A stretch of 7,009 nucleotides of DNA from an uncultured Prevotella sp. (GTDB lineage: Bacteria; Bacteroidota; Bacteroidia; Bacteroidales; Bacteroidaceae). The notes beneath the pieces were generated by a model. It did no database searches. It was not told the origin of the DNA and saw nothing but the letters and a program-made list of their open reading frames with translations. The position numbers and the translations under genes are program-made. Shown piece after piece: positions 1-6,471 of this stretch. The stretch spans positions 1-7,009 of the forward strand of contig CAMYZK010000129.1 of assembly GCA_947303825.1 (NCBI GenBank), read 5' to 3'. The first letter of the stretch is position 1. Each line of letters opens with the position of its first letter.

Positions 1-1129
1 TGATAGAACCCGTTTCGTGGTCGTAACCGGCAGCAATACGGAAGTTGGCCTTCTCGCCACCGCCGCTCATTGCCACGTAGTGGTTTTGTCTCCATCCGGT
101 CTTCTTTACTGATTTCACCCAGTCGGTGTTGTCGTTATACATCTGATACTCAGAGAATTCACCTCCCGACTTGTAGTTTATCTCGTCGATGTTGTCGCTG
201 GCACCAGCCTGGAGGTGCGGGTTGAAGTATTCTTCCTTCAGCATCATGGTGTACTCGTCGCCGTTGAGCAGTTTCATGCCGTTAGGCTGGTAGGTGCCGG
301 TCACTCTGAGGCTGTATGTCACCTTTGTCTTTCCTCTTGCACCACGCTTGGTCTTTATCTCGATGACACCGTTGGCACCCTGTGAGCCCCAGATGGCTGT
401 TGCTGCGGCATCCTTGAGCACTGCTATGCTCTCGATGTCTTCAGGGTTGACGTTGAGCAGCTCGGCAAACTTCTCGTCGTTGGCCGAAGAGAAGTCGAAG
501 TCCTTCGTGCTGCTGCCTGTCTCCCACACGTTGCCGTCGACCACTATCAGCGGCTCGCTGGAGCCGTTGATACTCGACACACCGCGCAGGCGCATACTGG
601 TTCCGCTGCCCAGGTTACCGCTGTTGGCCACGATGTCGAGGCCGGCGATACGTCCCTGCAGGGCTTCGTCGACGGTAGTCATCGACAGTCCCTCGAACTC
701 TTTCATGTCTATGCTCTGACGTGAAGTGGAGATTTCTTTCTGCGGGATGGCAAGTCCGGAGCCTTGGGCCTTCTTCTGTGCAGTGATGGTGACTCCCGTC
801 AGGGTGGTCTCGTCTTTCATCGTTATCTTGTAGTAGGTCTTGTTGATGGGCAGTATTACTGTCTTGTAGCCTACGTAAGAGACCTTGAGCTTGTCCTTGG
901 GGTTTTTCAGCTTGAACGAGAAGTTACCGTTTATGTCGGTTGTCGCAGCCGCAATGATACGGTTGGCACCGTCTATCTCTACTACATTTGCCAGCATCAC
1001 CGGTCCGAAGGCATCGGTCACCTGTCCGCTGATGATGTCGCCGGCCTGCTGCGCCCTTGCGGGGCTAAATGTTAGACAAATGATAAATGATAAACTTATC
1101 ACTTTCAGCCATTGACTTGGCTTTTTCAT
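1..1129 (-). CDS. SusC/RagA-family TonB-dependent outer-membrane receptor, N-terminal part (runs off left edge)
   Basis: Reading leftward from the ATG at 1129-1127, the frame stays open to the window edge: 376 codons, 5' end present, 3' end missing. Residues 1-26 are a signal peptide (basic start MKKPSQWLK, hydrophobic core, probable cleavage after ARA). Residues about 33-106 form a carboxypeptidase-regulatory-like beta-sandwich domain (ISGQVTDA, INGNFSF, VSYVGYKT). Residues about 133-263 are the TonB plug, with the family signatures LQGRIAGLDI (157-166), MRLRGVSS (179-186), PLIVVDG (193-199) and DIESIAVLKDAAATAIWGSQ (231-250). The barrel then begins. SusC proteins are normally about 1000 residues, import ligands across the outer membrane with a SusD lipoprotein, and are energised by TonB. 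The usual VVVGYG TonB-box segment is not evident; GVTITA (112-117) sits in its place. In-frame ATGs also occur at 1144 and 1156; 1129 gives the cleanest signal peptide. Only 40 bases separate it from the upstream lipoprotein gene, so the two are probably co-transcribed. The substrate cannot be read from the sequence. Confidence 0.95.
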   Translation of the reverse strand, partial: MKKPSQWLKVISLSFIICLTFSPARAQQAGDIISGQVTDAFGPVMLANVVEIDGANRIIAAATTDINGNFSFKLKNPKDKLKVSYVGYKTVILPINKTYYKITMKDETTLTGVTITAQKKAQGSGLAIPQKEISTSRQSIDMKEFEGLSMTTVDEALQGRIAGLDIVANSGNLGSGTSMRLRGVSSINGSSEPLIVVDGNVWETGSSTKDFDFSSANDEKFAELLNVNPEDIESIAVLKDAAATAIWGSQGANGVIEIKTKRGARGKTKVTYSLRVTGTYQPNGMKLLNGDEYTMMLKEEYFNPHLQAGASDNIDEINYKSGGEFSEYQMYNDNTDWVKSVKKTGWRQNHYVAMSGGGEKANFRIAAGYDHETGSI

Positions 1130-1169
1130 ATTATTACCTTTCATAGTTCTTATCATTTTTCATTTATCA

Positions 1170-3788
1170 TTATTCATTTAGAGTGTTGCCCGTCAGCAGC
1201 GGTCCGTCTATAAGATGTATGACAGCCGACGACGAGTTGTGTATAATGCTTGCCTTGCTCTTGTCTTTGCCCTGATAGGTGTATTCGCGTGCCATCAGGT
1301 TGAAGAGTCCGGCCTTCTCTGTCATTACCTTGCGAGTGTTGCCGGCCTTGTCGGTGATGGTAATGTTGCTTCCGCTCTCGTCGGTGGTCACTTTCAGTTT
1401 GAAGAAGGTCTTGGTGTCCTTGTCTATCAGTGCAGTCTCATATTCGGTAGAGTTCTTGTCTCCATCGGCGTCACTGCTGTTCTTGGCCAGGTTGTAGGCC
1501 CCTATAAACAGTGAGTTATCCTGTATGTGGTATCTCAGGAACTCGTTTATCTGTCGTGTCATCAGCTCGGCTTTTACTCTCTGGTCGCTGAAGGTGGTGT
1601 CGAGCATTGCCACATCGTCCCACGTGGGAAGCAGCTTTTTGGCGATAAGGTCGTCCAGGCTCTCGTTGGTGGGCACGTAGATGGTATAGTGGAAGTTGTC
1701 GAACACGCTTAGGCATGTGTCACTGCACGCATAGAAGTTGTCGTGAATGGTTTCCAGCAGGTCGCTTCCTTCCAGCAGTTCGCGGAATCGGCTGAATTCG
1801 GGATGCTGTCCCAGCTGGTTGAACACGGTCTGCCTGGTTCCGAGAACGGGTCCCTGATCCAGGATGTATGTCTTTCCGTTACCGCCGTTTGTCTGGTCGT
1901 AGATGAAGCTCACGGGTACCGATGGTGTCTCTTTGTTCACCTGGCGGCTGCCTTCCACCAGCATTCCCTGGTCGCCCTTACTTACGTTGCGTACGCGCAG
2001 CGTGGAGCCTCCCTTGGTGCGATAGTACTCATGTCCGTCTTCCACGTCGCCTATCACCACGTGGTCGTCAAGAATGTTGTACAGGCGGTTCAGTATGGGG
2101 TTTCCGTCCAGGTTCTTGCCGCCGTTGTTTGTCAGCACGTCGATGGAGTCGCCCGGCAGTCCTGTCTCCGGGTCGATGTTGTGTATGCTGGCATAAACCT
2201 CATTGCCTTTCCTTGCAGGGTCGTAGTGGAAGCAGAGCATCTGGCGCTGGGGCTTTCCATACGAGCATGGGTCGATATACGACTTCAGTGCCGTGTTCGA
2301 CGGAAGGAAGAAGCTATAGCGGGAGTTCAGCGAGTTGAGGTAGGCGTTGTAGTTCAGCTGTTCTATGGCCCAGTGCATGATGCTCATCTCCTGGTCTACC
2401 ACGGTGGGATACATCACGCTTACGAAGGATGTAGGTGTGAAGACATGGTTGGTGAGGTAGACTGCACCGTTGCATGCCAGCCACACCGAGTCGACGTGTT
2501 CCTTTGTGATGCCCATGGGGTCGGCGGCATCGTTGAGTATGAACTGGAACTTGCTGGGCACGCTGCTTACGAATGAAGAGAGCATGTTGGCCTTAAGAAA
2601 CTCGGATAGGGTGGAGTAGGGCACGTTGTCCCATGAGCCAAAGCTCTTGCGCAGGGCTGCACCGGCACCGTTCTCCCAGTATTCGGAAATGGCTTTGTCG
2701 CTAGGCACCAGCATCACGGCCATGTCTTGCTGCAATGCTGTCTCGCTCTTCTCGTTAGACAGGATATAGTAGCTGTTCCATCCCGGGTCGAAGGGCAGCT
2801 CGCCGTTGGCCTTGCTCTTCTGGTTATGGGTAGCAGTAAACTCCCTGCCGCCCTGTGAGCGCTTGGCAAAGAACCTCAGCTGGAACACCGAGTCGACGTT
2901 GGTGCCACGGTTGGCGTTGTAGGCTCGTGTTGTCTCTTCACCGCAGTAGTCGAGCACAGAATACCTCTGTAGCAGGTGGTTGAAGATGGTGGTGTTGGGC
3001 TTGTTTGCTATGATGTCGGCCATGTTGGGCAGCGGTGTCACCACCTCGTTCATGCGGTTGATGAATCCGTTGAGGCATCTTATGTTCTGCTCCACTATCT
3101 GTGAGCCGTTGATAGAGGCATCGCCGCTCTGCCTGTGGGTCTTATAGTTGTAAAGGAAGTCATAGTCGTCGTTGGTAATCTGCTTGTTGGCCATGTGGCG
3201 CTCTATGAAGTGAATCATGGGCGTAGGGGTCATGTCGTGCATCACAACGAGCGAGTCGCGGTCGCGGTATTGCTGCCAGTAGATGGCATCGGGAATGTCG
3301 CGTTTCATCAGTACCGGAACTGTGTCGTAAATGGACAGCGACGACTGGCGGCGCATACAGTTGCCCTCAACGGGACCTTCTGTGCTAGAGAGGGCCTGCA
3401 CCTGGTAGCTGTTGTCAATCATGCTTCCAAAGAGCAGCATCTTCTTTTGAGAGAGTGACAGGTCGGAGTAGCTTCTCACTCCCCAGTCATTGTTCTTGAA
3501 GAATCGGTCGAAGGCCTCGTCGTCGGCAACGAAGAGTGTCTTCGAACCCGTCTTTGCCAGCACATCACGATAGTTGAGGTCGTTGATGAGCCGCACCGTG
3601 TTGGTGTAGTTGCCCGCCTCGTCGAGCCAGCTGTAGATGCTGGCTCCCCATCCTTCCGGAGTACGCTCGTCAAGGTCGTACTCACTGCACGACGCCATCA
3701 GATAGCTTCCTCCTGCCAACATCACGCCGACCATGGCCAGCATCATTTGCTTGCATCTGGCCTTGACGGTTTGTCTTTCGGTTTTCAT
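1170..3788 (-). CDS. Multi-domain fasciclin (FAS1)-like lipoprotein
   Basis: This 872-residue protein has a lipoprotein signal peptide: basic MKTERQTVKARCK, a hydrophobic stretch, then LMASC with the lipidated cysteine at residue 34. The acidic residues after it (SEYDLDE) resemble Bacteroidetes lipoprotein export signals, so surface exposure is likely but inferred. I see about four FAS1-like units, each marked by the strand-plus-PS/TxxA hallmark: LFVADDEAF (85-93), VMLVPSDKAI (358-367), FFLPSNTAL (493-501) and IYVPTNESL (703-711). Approximate domain spans are 50-195, 255-455, 467-648 and 652-866. FAS1 domains usually mediate adhesion or ligand binding; no catalytic motif is visible. I chose the start at 3788 because a -7 promoter element lies at 3837-3830 and the signal peptide begins here. 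The frame is open back to 3998, but that extension would place the promoter inside the gene. The gene precedes a SusC gene by 40 bases, which suggests an accessory surface component of that transporter. The FAS1 assignment is solid; the ligand is unknown. Confidence 0.9.
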   Translation of the reverse strand: MKTERQTVKARCKQMMLAMVGVMLAGGSYLMASCSEYDLDERTPEGWGASIYSWLDEAGNYTNTVRLINDLNYRDVLAKTGSKTLFVADDEAFDRFFKNNDWGVRSYSDLSLSQKKMLLFGSMIDNSYQVQALSSTEGPVEGNCMRRQSSLSIYDTVPVLMKRDIPDAIYWQQYRDRDSLVVMHDMTPTPMIHFIERHMANKQITNDDYDFLYNYKTHRQSGDASINGSQIVEQNIRCLNGFINRMNEVVTPLPNMADIIANKPNTTIFNHLLQRYSVLDYCGEETTRAYNANRGTNVDSVFQLRFFAKRSQGGREFTATHNQKSKANGELPFDPGWNSYYILSNEKSETALQQDMAVMLVPSDKAISEYWENGAGAALRKSFGSWDNVPYSTLSEFLKANMLSSFVSSVPSKFQFILNDAADPMGITKEHVDSVWLACNGAVYLTNHVFTPTSFVSVMYPTVVDQEMSIMHWAIEQLNYNAYLNSLNSRYSFFLPSNTALKSYIDPCSYGKPQRQMLCFHYDPARKGNEVYASIHNIDPETGLPGDSIDVLTNNGGKNLDGNPILNRLYNILDDHVVIGDVEDGHEYYRTKGGSTLRVRNVSKGDQGMLVEGSRQVNKETPSVPVSFIYDQTNGGNGKTYILDQGPVLGTRQTVFNQLGQHPEFSRFRELLEGSDLLETIHDNFYACSDTCLSVFDNFHYTIYVPTNESLDDLIAKKLLPTWDDVAMLDTTFSDQRVKAELMTRQINEFLRYHIQDNSLFIGAYNLAKNSSDADGDKNSTEYETALIDKDTKTFFKLKVTTDESGSNITITDKAGNTRKVMTEKAGLFNLMAREYTYQGKDKSKASIIHNSSSAVIHLIDGPLLTGNTLNE

Positions 3789-3829
3789 ACGTTTGCTTTT
3801 TGTTTGTTTTGTTGATTTAAATCTGGGTG

Positions 3830-3837
3830 CAAAGGTA
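3830..3837 (-). promoter_or_regulatory. -7 promoter element of the fasciclin/SusC operon
   Basis: On the minus strand this reads TACCTTTG followed by C, an exact match to the Bacteroidetes -7 consensus TAnnTTTG. Transcription would begin near 3824, giving a leader of about 35 bases before the ATG at 3788. I see no convincing TTG/TTTG -33 element 19-21 bases upstream. The core promoter may therefore be weak alone and need an activator. The element fixes the gene start, because the longer reading frame to 3998 would begin upstream of the transcript. Confidence 0.7.
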
Positions 3838-3896
3838 CTAATAATGCGCGTGACAGGCTTTCTTGCATGTCCAAACGTCTTTTTTCTATGTTTCTT

Positions 3897-3939
3897 ATTT
3901 GTCTCATGTGTTTTCATTTCCTTTTCAATTTGTCTCATG
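3897..3939. repeat. Pair of exact 12-base direct repeats upstream of the fasciclin promoter (candidate operator)
   Basis: ATTTGTCTCATG occurs exactly at 3897-3908 and again at 3928-3939 (plus-strand reading; CATGAGACAAAT on the transcribed strand). The copies start 31 bases apart, close to three helical turns. Relative to the predicted start near 3824 they lie at about -73 to -84 and -104 to -115, a usual region for an activator. The regulator encoded to the right is a candidate binder, but nothing in the sequence proves it. Confidence 0.55.
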
Positions 3940-4040
3940 ACTACCTGTAAACACCTGAAATTGAGGTGAAACATGAAAAATGAAAGATGAATGAACACCA
4001 GGGTGTTGTATATGTGACATACCCGCGTGTAAACTATATG

Positions 4041-4152
4041 TGCAGACAGTAGTACTACTCGTGCTACTGGTGCTACTGGGCACTGACAGTCAGCAAGTTA
4101 CCTGTATTGAGATAGCGCTACTCGTGCTACTGATGGTGCTACTGGCCCTACC
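4041..4152 (+). repeat. Left cluster of degenerate GTGCTACT repeats
   Basis: The octamer-like unit GTGCTACTG recurs at 4061, 4070, 4124 and 4136, with related GTACTACTC at 4052 and CGCTACTCG at 4117, in two blocks (about 4049-4078 and 4117-4144). The segment 4060-4093 pairs, as a reverse complement, with 4397-4430 in the right cluster at 26 of 34 positions by eye. TGCAGA at the left border (4041) is matched by TCTGCA at the right border of the other cluster (4432-4437). The two clusters together form a large imperfect inverted repeat. Function unknown. Confidence 0.75.
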
Positions 4153-4201
4153 AGAGATAAAGATGCTCTCTGTCAAGTAAAACAAGTTGTTTTGCTGAAA
4201 T

Positions 4202-4261
4202 AGGAGACTTCCTGTCACCAAAAAGGGTCGCCTTTTTTCAAGGAGAGGCCTTCCTTTCACC
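4202..4261. repeat. Imperfect direct repeat flanking an A-rich/T-rich hairpin
   Basis: AGGAGACTTCCTGTCACC (4202-4219) recurs as AGGAGAGGCCTTCCTTTCACC at 4241-4261, with a 3-base insertion and one substitution. Between them lies the hairpin AAAAAGG-GTCG-CCTTTTTT (4220-4238), with seven paired bases and a T run on the plus strand and an A/T mirror on the minus strand. It looks like a bidirectional intrinsic terminator, but no gene ends nearby on either strand, so I do not call it one. Confidence 0.5.
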
Positions 4262-4281
4262 GGAAGCCGTTCATTATGTCA

Positions 4282-4301
4282 TTGCTGACCTGTGTCAGCA
4301 A
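4282..4301. other. Perfect 8-base-pair hairpin
   Basis: TTGCTGAC and GTCAGCAA pair perfectly around the four-base loop CTGT. There is no T run on either side, so it is not a canonical intrinsic terminator. It could be a protein-binding palindrome or part of a structured transcript; the sequence does not decide. Confidence 0.5.
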
Positions 4302-4353
4302 CAACATTCCCATCCTCAATAGTTCAGAGAAACCTCTTCTGTAGGAAGGAGAG

Positions 4354-4438
4354 CTGCAGTAGCACCAGTAGTAGCATGTTACGGAATCGTAAATGTCTGA
4401 TAGTCAGTGGGCAGTAGTACTAGTAGTACCATCTGCAG
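4354..4438 (-). repeat. Right cluster of degenerate GTNCTACT repeats, inverted relative to the left cluster
   Basis: On the minus strand this shows the same unit family as the left cluster: GTACTACTAG and GTACTACTG near 4430-4412, then GCTACTACTG and GTGCTACTG near 4376-4357. It is bordered on both sides by CTGCAG (4354-4359 and 4433-4438). About 200 bases of non-matching sequence separate it from the left cluster, so the pair resembles an imperfect inverted repeat with a large central segment. It is not a CRISPR: units are degenerate and there are no regular spacers. Confidence 0.75.
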
Positions 4439-4491
4439 CCTGTATCGCATAATAGGTTTAAAGAGATTTAGTGTGAAATTCACTGAATAAA

Positions 4492-4507
4492 GACGCTGAA
4501 AAGCGTC
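4492..4507. other. Hairpin with GAAA tetraloop
   Basis: GACGCT and AGCGTC pair perfectly around GAAA, a stable GNRA loop if transcribed on the plus strand. On the minus strand the stem is followed by TTTATT, a weak terminator-like tail. It lies about 100 bases upstream of the regulator promoter, so it should not be in that gene's transcript. Role unknown. Confidence 0.45.
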
Positions 4508-4607
4508 ACCCACACAAATACTTGAAGAACCATCTTATTATATTTTGTTCGCGTGTATGTATACATTATTAATTATTTGATAAAATACTCAATAATTGTA
4601 GAATTTG

Positions 4608-4639
4608 TTTTGCTGGAAACAGAATTTATATTACTTTTG
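4608..4639 (+). promoter_or_regulatory. Promoter of the TPR-AraC regulator gene
   Basis: TTTTG at 4608-4612 is followed after 19 bases by TACTTTTG at 4632-4639. These match the Bacteroidetes -33 (TTTG) and -7 (TAnnTTTG) elements at the expected spacing. Transcription would start near 4645, giving a leader of about 15 bases before the ATG at 4661. This rules out the earlier in-frame ATG at 4553, which lies upstream of the promoter. It is the only promoter in the window with both elements intact. Confidence 0.8.
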
Positions 4640-4660
4640 TACTACAAAACGCAAAGCTGG

Positions 4661-6328
4661 ATGAATAGTAAGACAGTAAAGATAATATCTTTTCTTTTCT
4701 TATTTGGCGTTTCGCTTGTAGGAATTCTTTATAGTGCTACCCCTGCCTCAGGACAAAGGATAGTAGCATCTAATCTTACCCTTTCACAAGCTTACAATTA
4801 CAGTATAAGCGACTTTCCCCGTGCCTTGCAGATTGTACGTTCTATGGCTAGTCAACATAAAGAGGCATCGTGGAAGTTGAAAATGGCCGAGGGAGACATC
4901 TATTTCTACAACGTATTGCCTAAAAAGGCTCAATTATGCTACGAGCAAGCTCTGGCCACCCCCGAGGCTGGCAATAATGATACTATCCGTCTTCAATTGC
5001 TCAAGCGCCTGATGTGTACCTATGACAAGCTGCGCGACGACAAGAACCTGCCTGAGGCTACCTACGACCTTTACTCGCTAGCCATGAAGTGTGGCGACTC
5101 GGCCTATGTTGCCTTGTCCCGGTTTATGCATGGTAAGCGCGCTCACTTTCATGGTGAAAAGGGTAAAGGCTATGAAAGCTGCCTAGGTGCTCTCCGCACA
5201 CTGGAGCACAGCAGTTATGCACAGAAGAACGAGGAGCTGTGCTACGGCTATGCCGAACTGGCAAGCATGTATCTGGCTGACCGCCGTTTTGATGAAGCCC
5301 TTAAGATGTCGTATGAGCAGGAACGGTTGGCTAGAGCCTACGACAACACCGAAGTCTATGGCATGGCCGACAGGGCCATGCGGCGTGTCTATGCCATACG
5401 CACCAGCATACTGGCCGAAGCGGGGCGAATGGCCGAGGCCGACAGCACCTATGCCTTGTTCAAGGCTGTTCCTGGTAAGCTGATGATTGTCACTGGCGTG
5501 ATGTTGCCGTATTTCAAGAAGCGTAAGCTGTATGATGAAGCCATGGGCTACCTGAAGATATCCAAGCAGCAGATGAGGGATGACGGCGACACACTCGGCT
5601 ATAACATTGTAAAGCTGCTGGGCGACGAGGGTGGTTTGCTCTATTCAAAGGGCGACTATCGTGGGGCGGCCGATTGCTATGCCAAGGCAATGGGTATCTC
5701 TGACATAGTGAACAGCCGGACGTCATTCCAGCTTACGGCATCGTTCAGGGGTATTGTAGAACGCGACCGCAACATTGCCCGCCACGACCTTATGCTGGCT
5801 ATCGTCATAGGAGTGCTGATTCTGCTTGTCGTCGCGGGAATACTGTCGTACCTTCATGGACGTAAGGTACGCCGCAAGAACAAGTCGATGATGCGCACCA
5901 TTCGAGAGCTGATGTACTCCCGTGAGCAGTCATTAAAAGGCGAGGAACTTGATAATGCTGCCGACGAGACCTTGACGGTGAAGCCCGACAGCGACTATAA
6001 GGAACGCTTCAAGAAGATGGACCGCGAGGTGATGCAGAACATGCTGTTCTTGAATCCGGACTTCGGTCGCGATGACTTGATGCGCCTCATGGGAGTAGAC
6101 AAAAATGTGGTGTCGGCCATTCTCAACAGCTGTGCCGGGACCAATGTCATAGGATATATCAATGCCAAGCGTATGGAACACGCCGTGGTTCTTATGAAGG
6201 AGCATCCCGAATACGCAATCAGTGCCATTGCCGAGGAGTGCGGTATCAAGAGCCAGGCCACCTTCATCAGAAACTTCCGCAATGCATACGGCATGACACC
6301 GTCGGAGTTTCGCAGGAATCTTGTGTGA
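4661..6328 (+). CDS. Membrane-spanning one-component regulator: periplasmic TPR sensor with cytoplasmic AraC-type HTH
   Basis: This 555-residue protein opens with a hydrophobic signal sequence or anchor (residues 7-24). A helical, TPR-like region spans about 40-370; clear TPR-like pairs include YGYAELASMYLADRRFDEAL (195-214), YDEAMGYLKI (291-300) and LLYSKGDYRGAADCYAKAMG (326-345). A single membrane helix follows (about 377-398, LAIVIGVLILLVVAGILSYL), then the basic stop-transfer segment RKVRRKNK (401-408) and a linker. The C terminus (about 470-553) is a two-helix-turn-helix AraC domain: DDLMRLMGVDKNVVSAIL, then GYINAKRMEHAVVLM, then ISAIAEECGIKSQATFIRNF and the family ending YGMTPSEFRR. No kinase, receiver or sugar-binding motif is present, so the TPR region probably senses a ligand or partner in the periplasm directly (inference). 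It lies 221 bases upstream of a SusC gene in the same direction, so that gene is a likely target. I chose 4661 over 4553 because the promoter sits between them and a signal sequence begins here. Confidence 0.92.
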   Translation: MNSKTVKIISFLFLFGVSLVGILYSATPASGQRIVASNLTLSQAYNYSISDFPRALQIVRSMASQHKEASWKLKMAEGDIYFYNVLPKKAQLCYEQALATPEAGNNDTIRLQLLKRLMCTYDKLRDDKNLPEATYDLYSLAMKCGDSAYVALSRFMHGKRAHFHGEKGKGYESCLGALRTLEHSSYAQKNEELCYGYAELASMYLADRRFDEALKMSYEQERLARAYDNTEVYGMADRAMRRVYAIRTSILAEAGRMAEADSTYALFKAVPGKLMIVTGVMLPYFKKRKLYDEAMGYLKISKQQMRDDGDTLGYNIVKLLGDEGGLLYSKGDYRGAADCYAKAMGISDIVNSRTSFQLTASFRGIVERDRNIARHDLMLAIVIGVLILLVVAGILSYLHGRKVRRKNKSMMRTIRELMYSREQSLKGEELDNAADETLTVKPDSDYKERFKKMDREVMQNMLFLNPDFGRDDLMRLMGVDKNVVSAILNSCAGTNVIGYINAKRMEHAVVLMKEHPEYAISAIAEECGIKSQATFIRNFRNAYGMTPSEFRRNLV

Positions 6329-6406
6329 CGCCCTAGTTTTGCCTTTTTCCATTTTGTTTACTTCTTGTAGCACAAAAGAATTTTTAGTGAATTTTTTTAG
6401 CTTTTT

Positions 6407-6432
6407 GTTACAATTTGTAAGATTGGTGTAAC
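6407..6432. promoter_or_regulatory. Candidate operator: three TGTAA half-sites
   Basis: GTTACA (6407-6412) and TGTAAC (6427-6432) form an exact inverted pair with centres 20 bases apart. Between them TTGTAA (6415-6420) makes the odd palindrome TTACAATTTGTAA (6408-6420). TGTAA at 6416 and 6427 is also a direct repeat with an 11-base period, one helical turn, a spacing often used by AraC-type proteins. The boxes lie at about -46 to -70 from the predicted start near 6477. Confidence 0.5.
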
Positions 6433-6463
6433 TCAGTGCAAAGTCGTTTCCATTAAATGTTTT

Positions 6464-6471
6464 TAATTTTG
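6464..6471 (+). promoter_or_regulatory. -7 promoter element of the second SusC gene
   Basis: TAATTTTG matches the TAnnTTTG consensus exactly. The predicted start near 6477 gives a leader of about 70 bases to the ATG at 6550. No good -33 TTG is found 19-21 bases upstream (the sequence there is AAAGTC-like), so an activator may be needed. Confidence 0.6.

Larger units (their letters stand above)
3838..4607. other. Long gene-free divergent intergenic region rich in repeats and hairpins
   Basis: No convincing gene lies between the fasciclin promoter and the regulator promoter. From left to right it holds: the 12-base direct repeat pair (3897-3939); a small palindrome AACACC-AG-GGTGTT (3994-4007); the left GTNCTACT repeat cluster (4041-4152); a palindrome AAAACAA-G-TTGTTTT (4179-4193); a hairpin and direct repeat unit (4202-4261); a perfect 8-base-pair hairpin (4282-4301); the right, oppositely oriented cluster (4354-4438); and a GAAA-tetraloop hairpin (4492-4507). 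No tRNA, rRNA or known riboswitch was recognised. Three mini reading frames inside the repeats are discussed under findings. Confidence 0.7.

Noticed and set aside
294..1115. Plus-strand open frames across the left end
   Set aside because: They are antisense to the clear SusC receptor reading frame and lack any recognisable protein features.
1743..2576. 277-codon plus-strand open frame
   Set aside because: It lies wholly antisense to the fasciclin gene and has no recognisable domain; it is a shadow of the codon bias of the real gene.
3789..3998. Extended N terminus of the fasciclin protein up to 3998
   Set aside because: It contains the -7 element at 3837-3830 and the direct repeat pair, and would bury the lipoprotein signal 104 residues into the protein.
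4220..4238. Intrinsic terminator
   Set aside because: The stem and T run fit, but the nearest genes on both strands start, rather than end, on the sides facing this region.
4041..4438. CRISPR array
   Set aside because: The repeat units are short, degenerate and directly abutting, with no regular unique spacers and no cas genes in the window.
4553..4660. Longer N terminus of the regulator starting at ATG 4553
   Set aside because: A well-spaced -33/-7 promoter lies inside this extension at 4608-4639, and the sequence from 4661 begins a normal signal sequence. The nearest promoter-like motif upstream of 4553 has wrong spacing.
6334..6341. TAGTTTTG as a second -7 promoter for the SusC gene
   Set aside because: It matches the consensus but lacks a proper -33, sits only 6 bases after the regulator stop and would give a leader of about 200 bases. 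One or two such matches are expected by chance in 7 kb.
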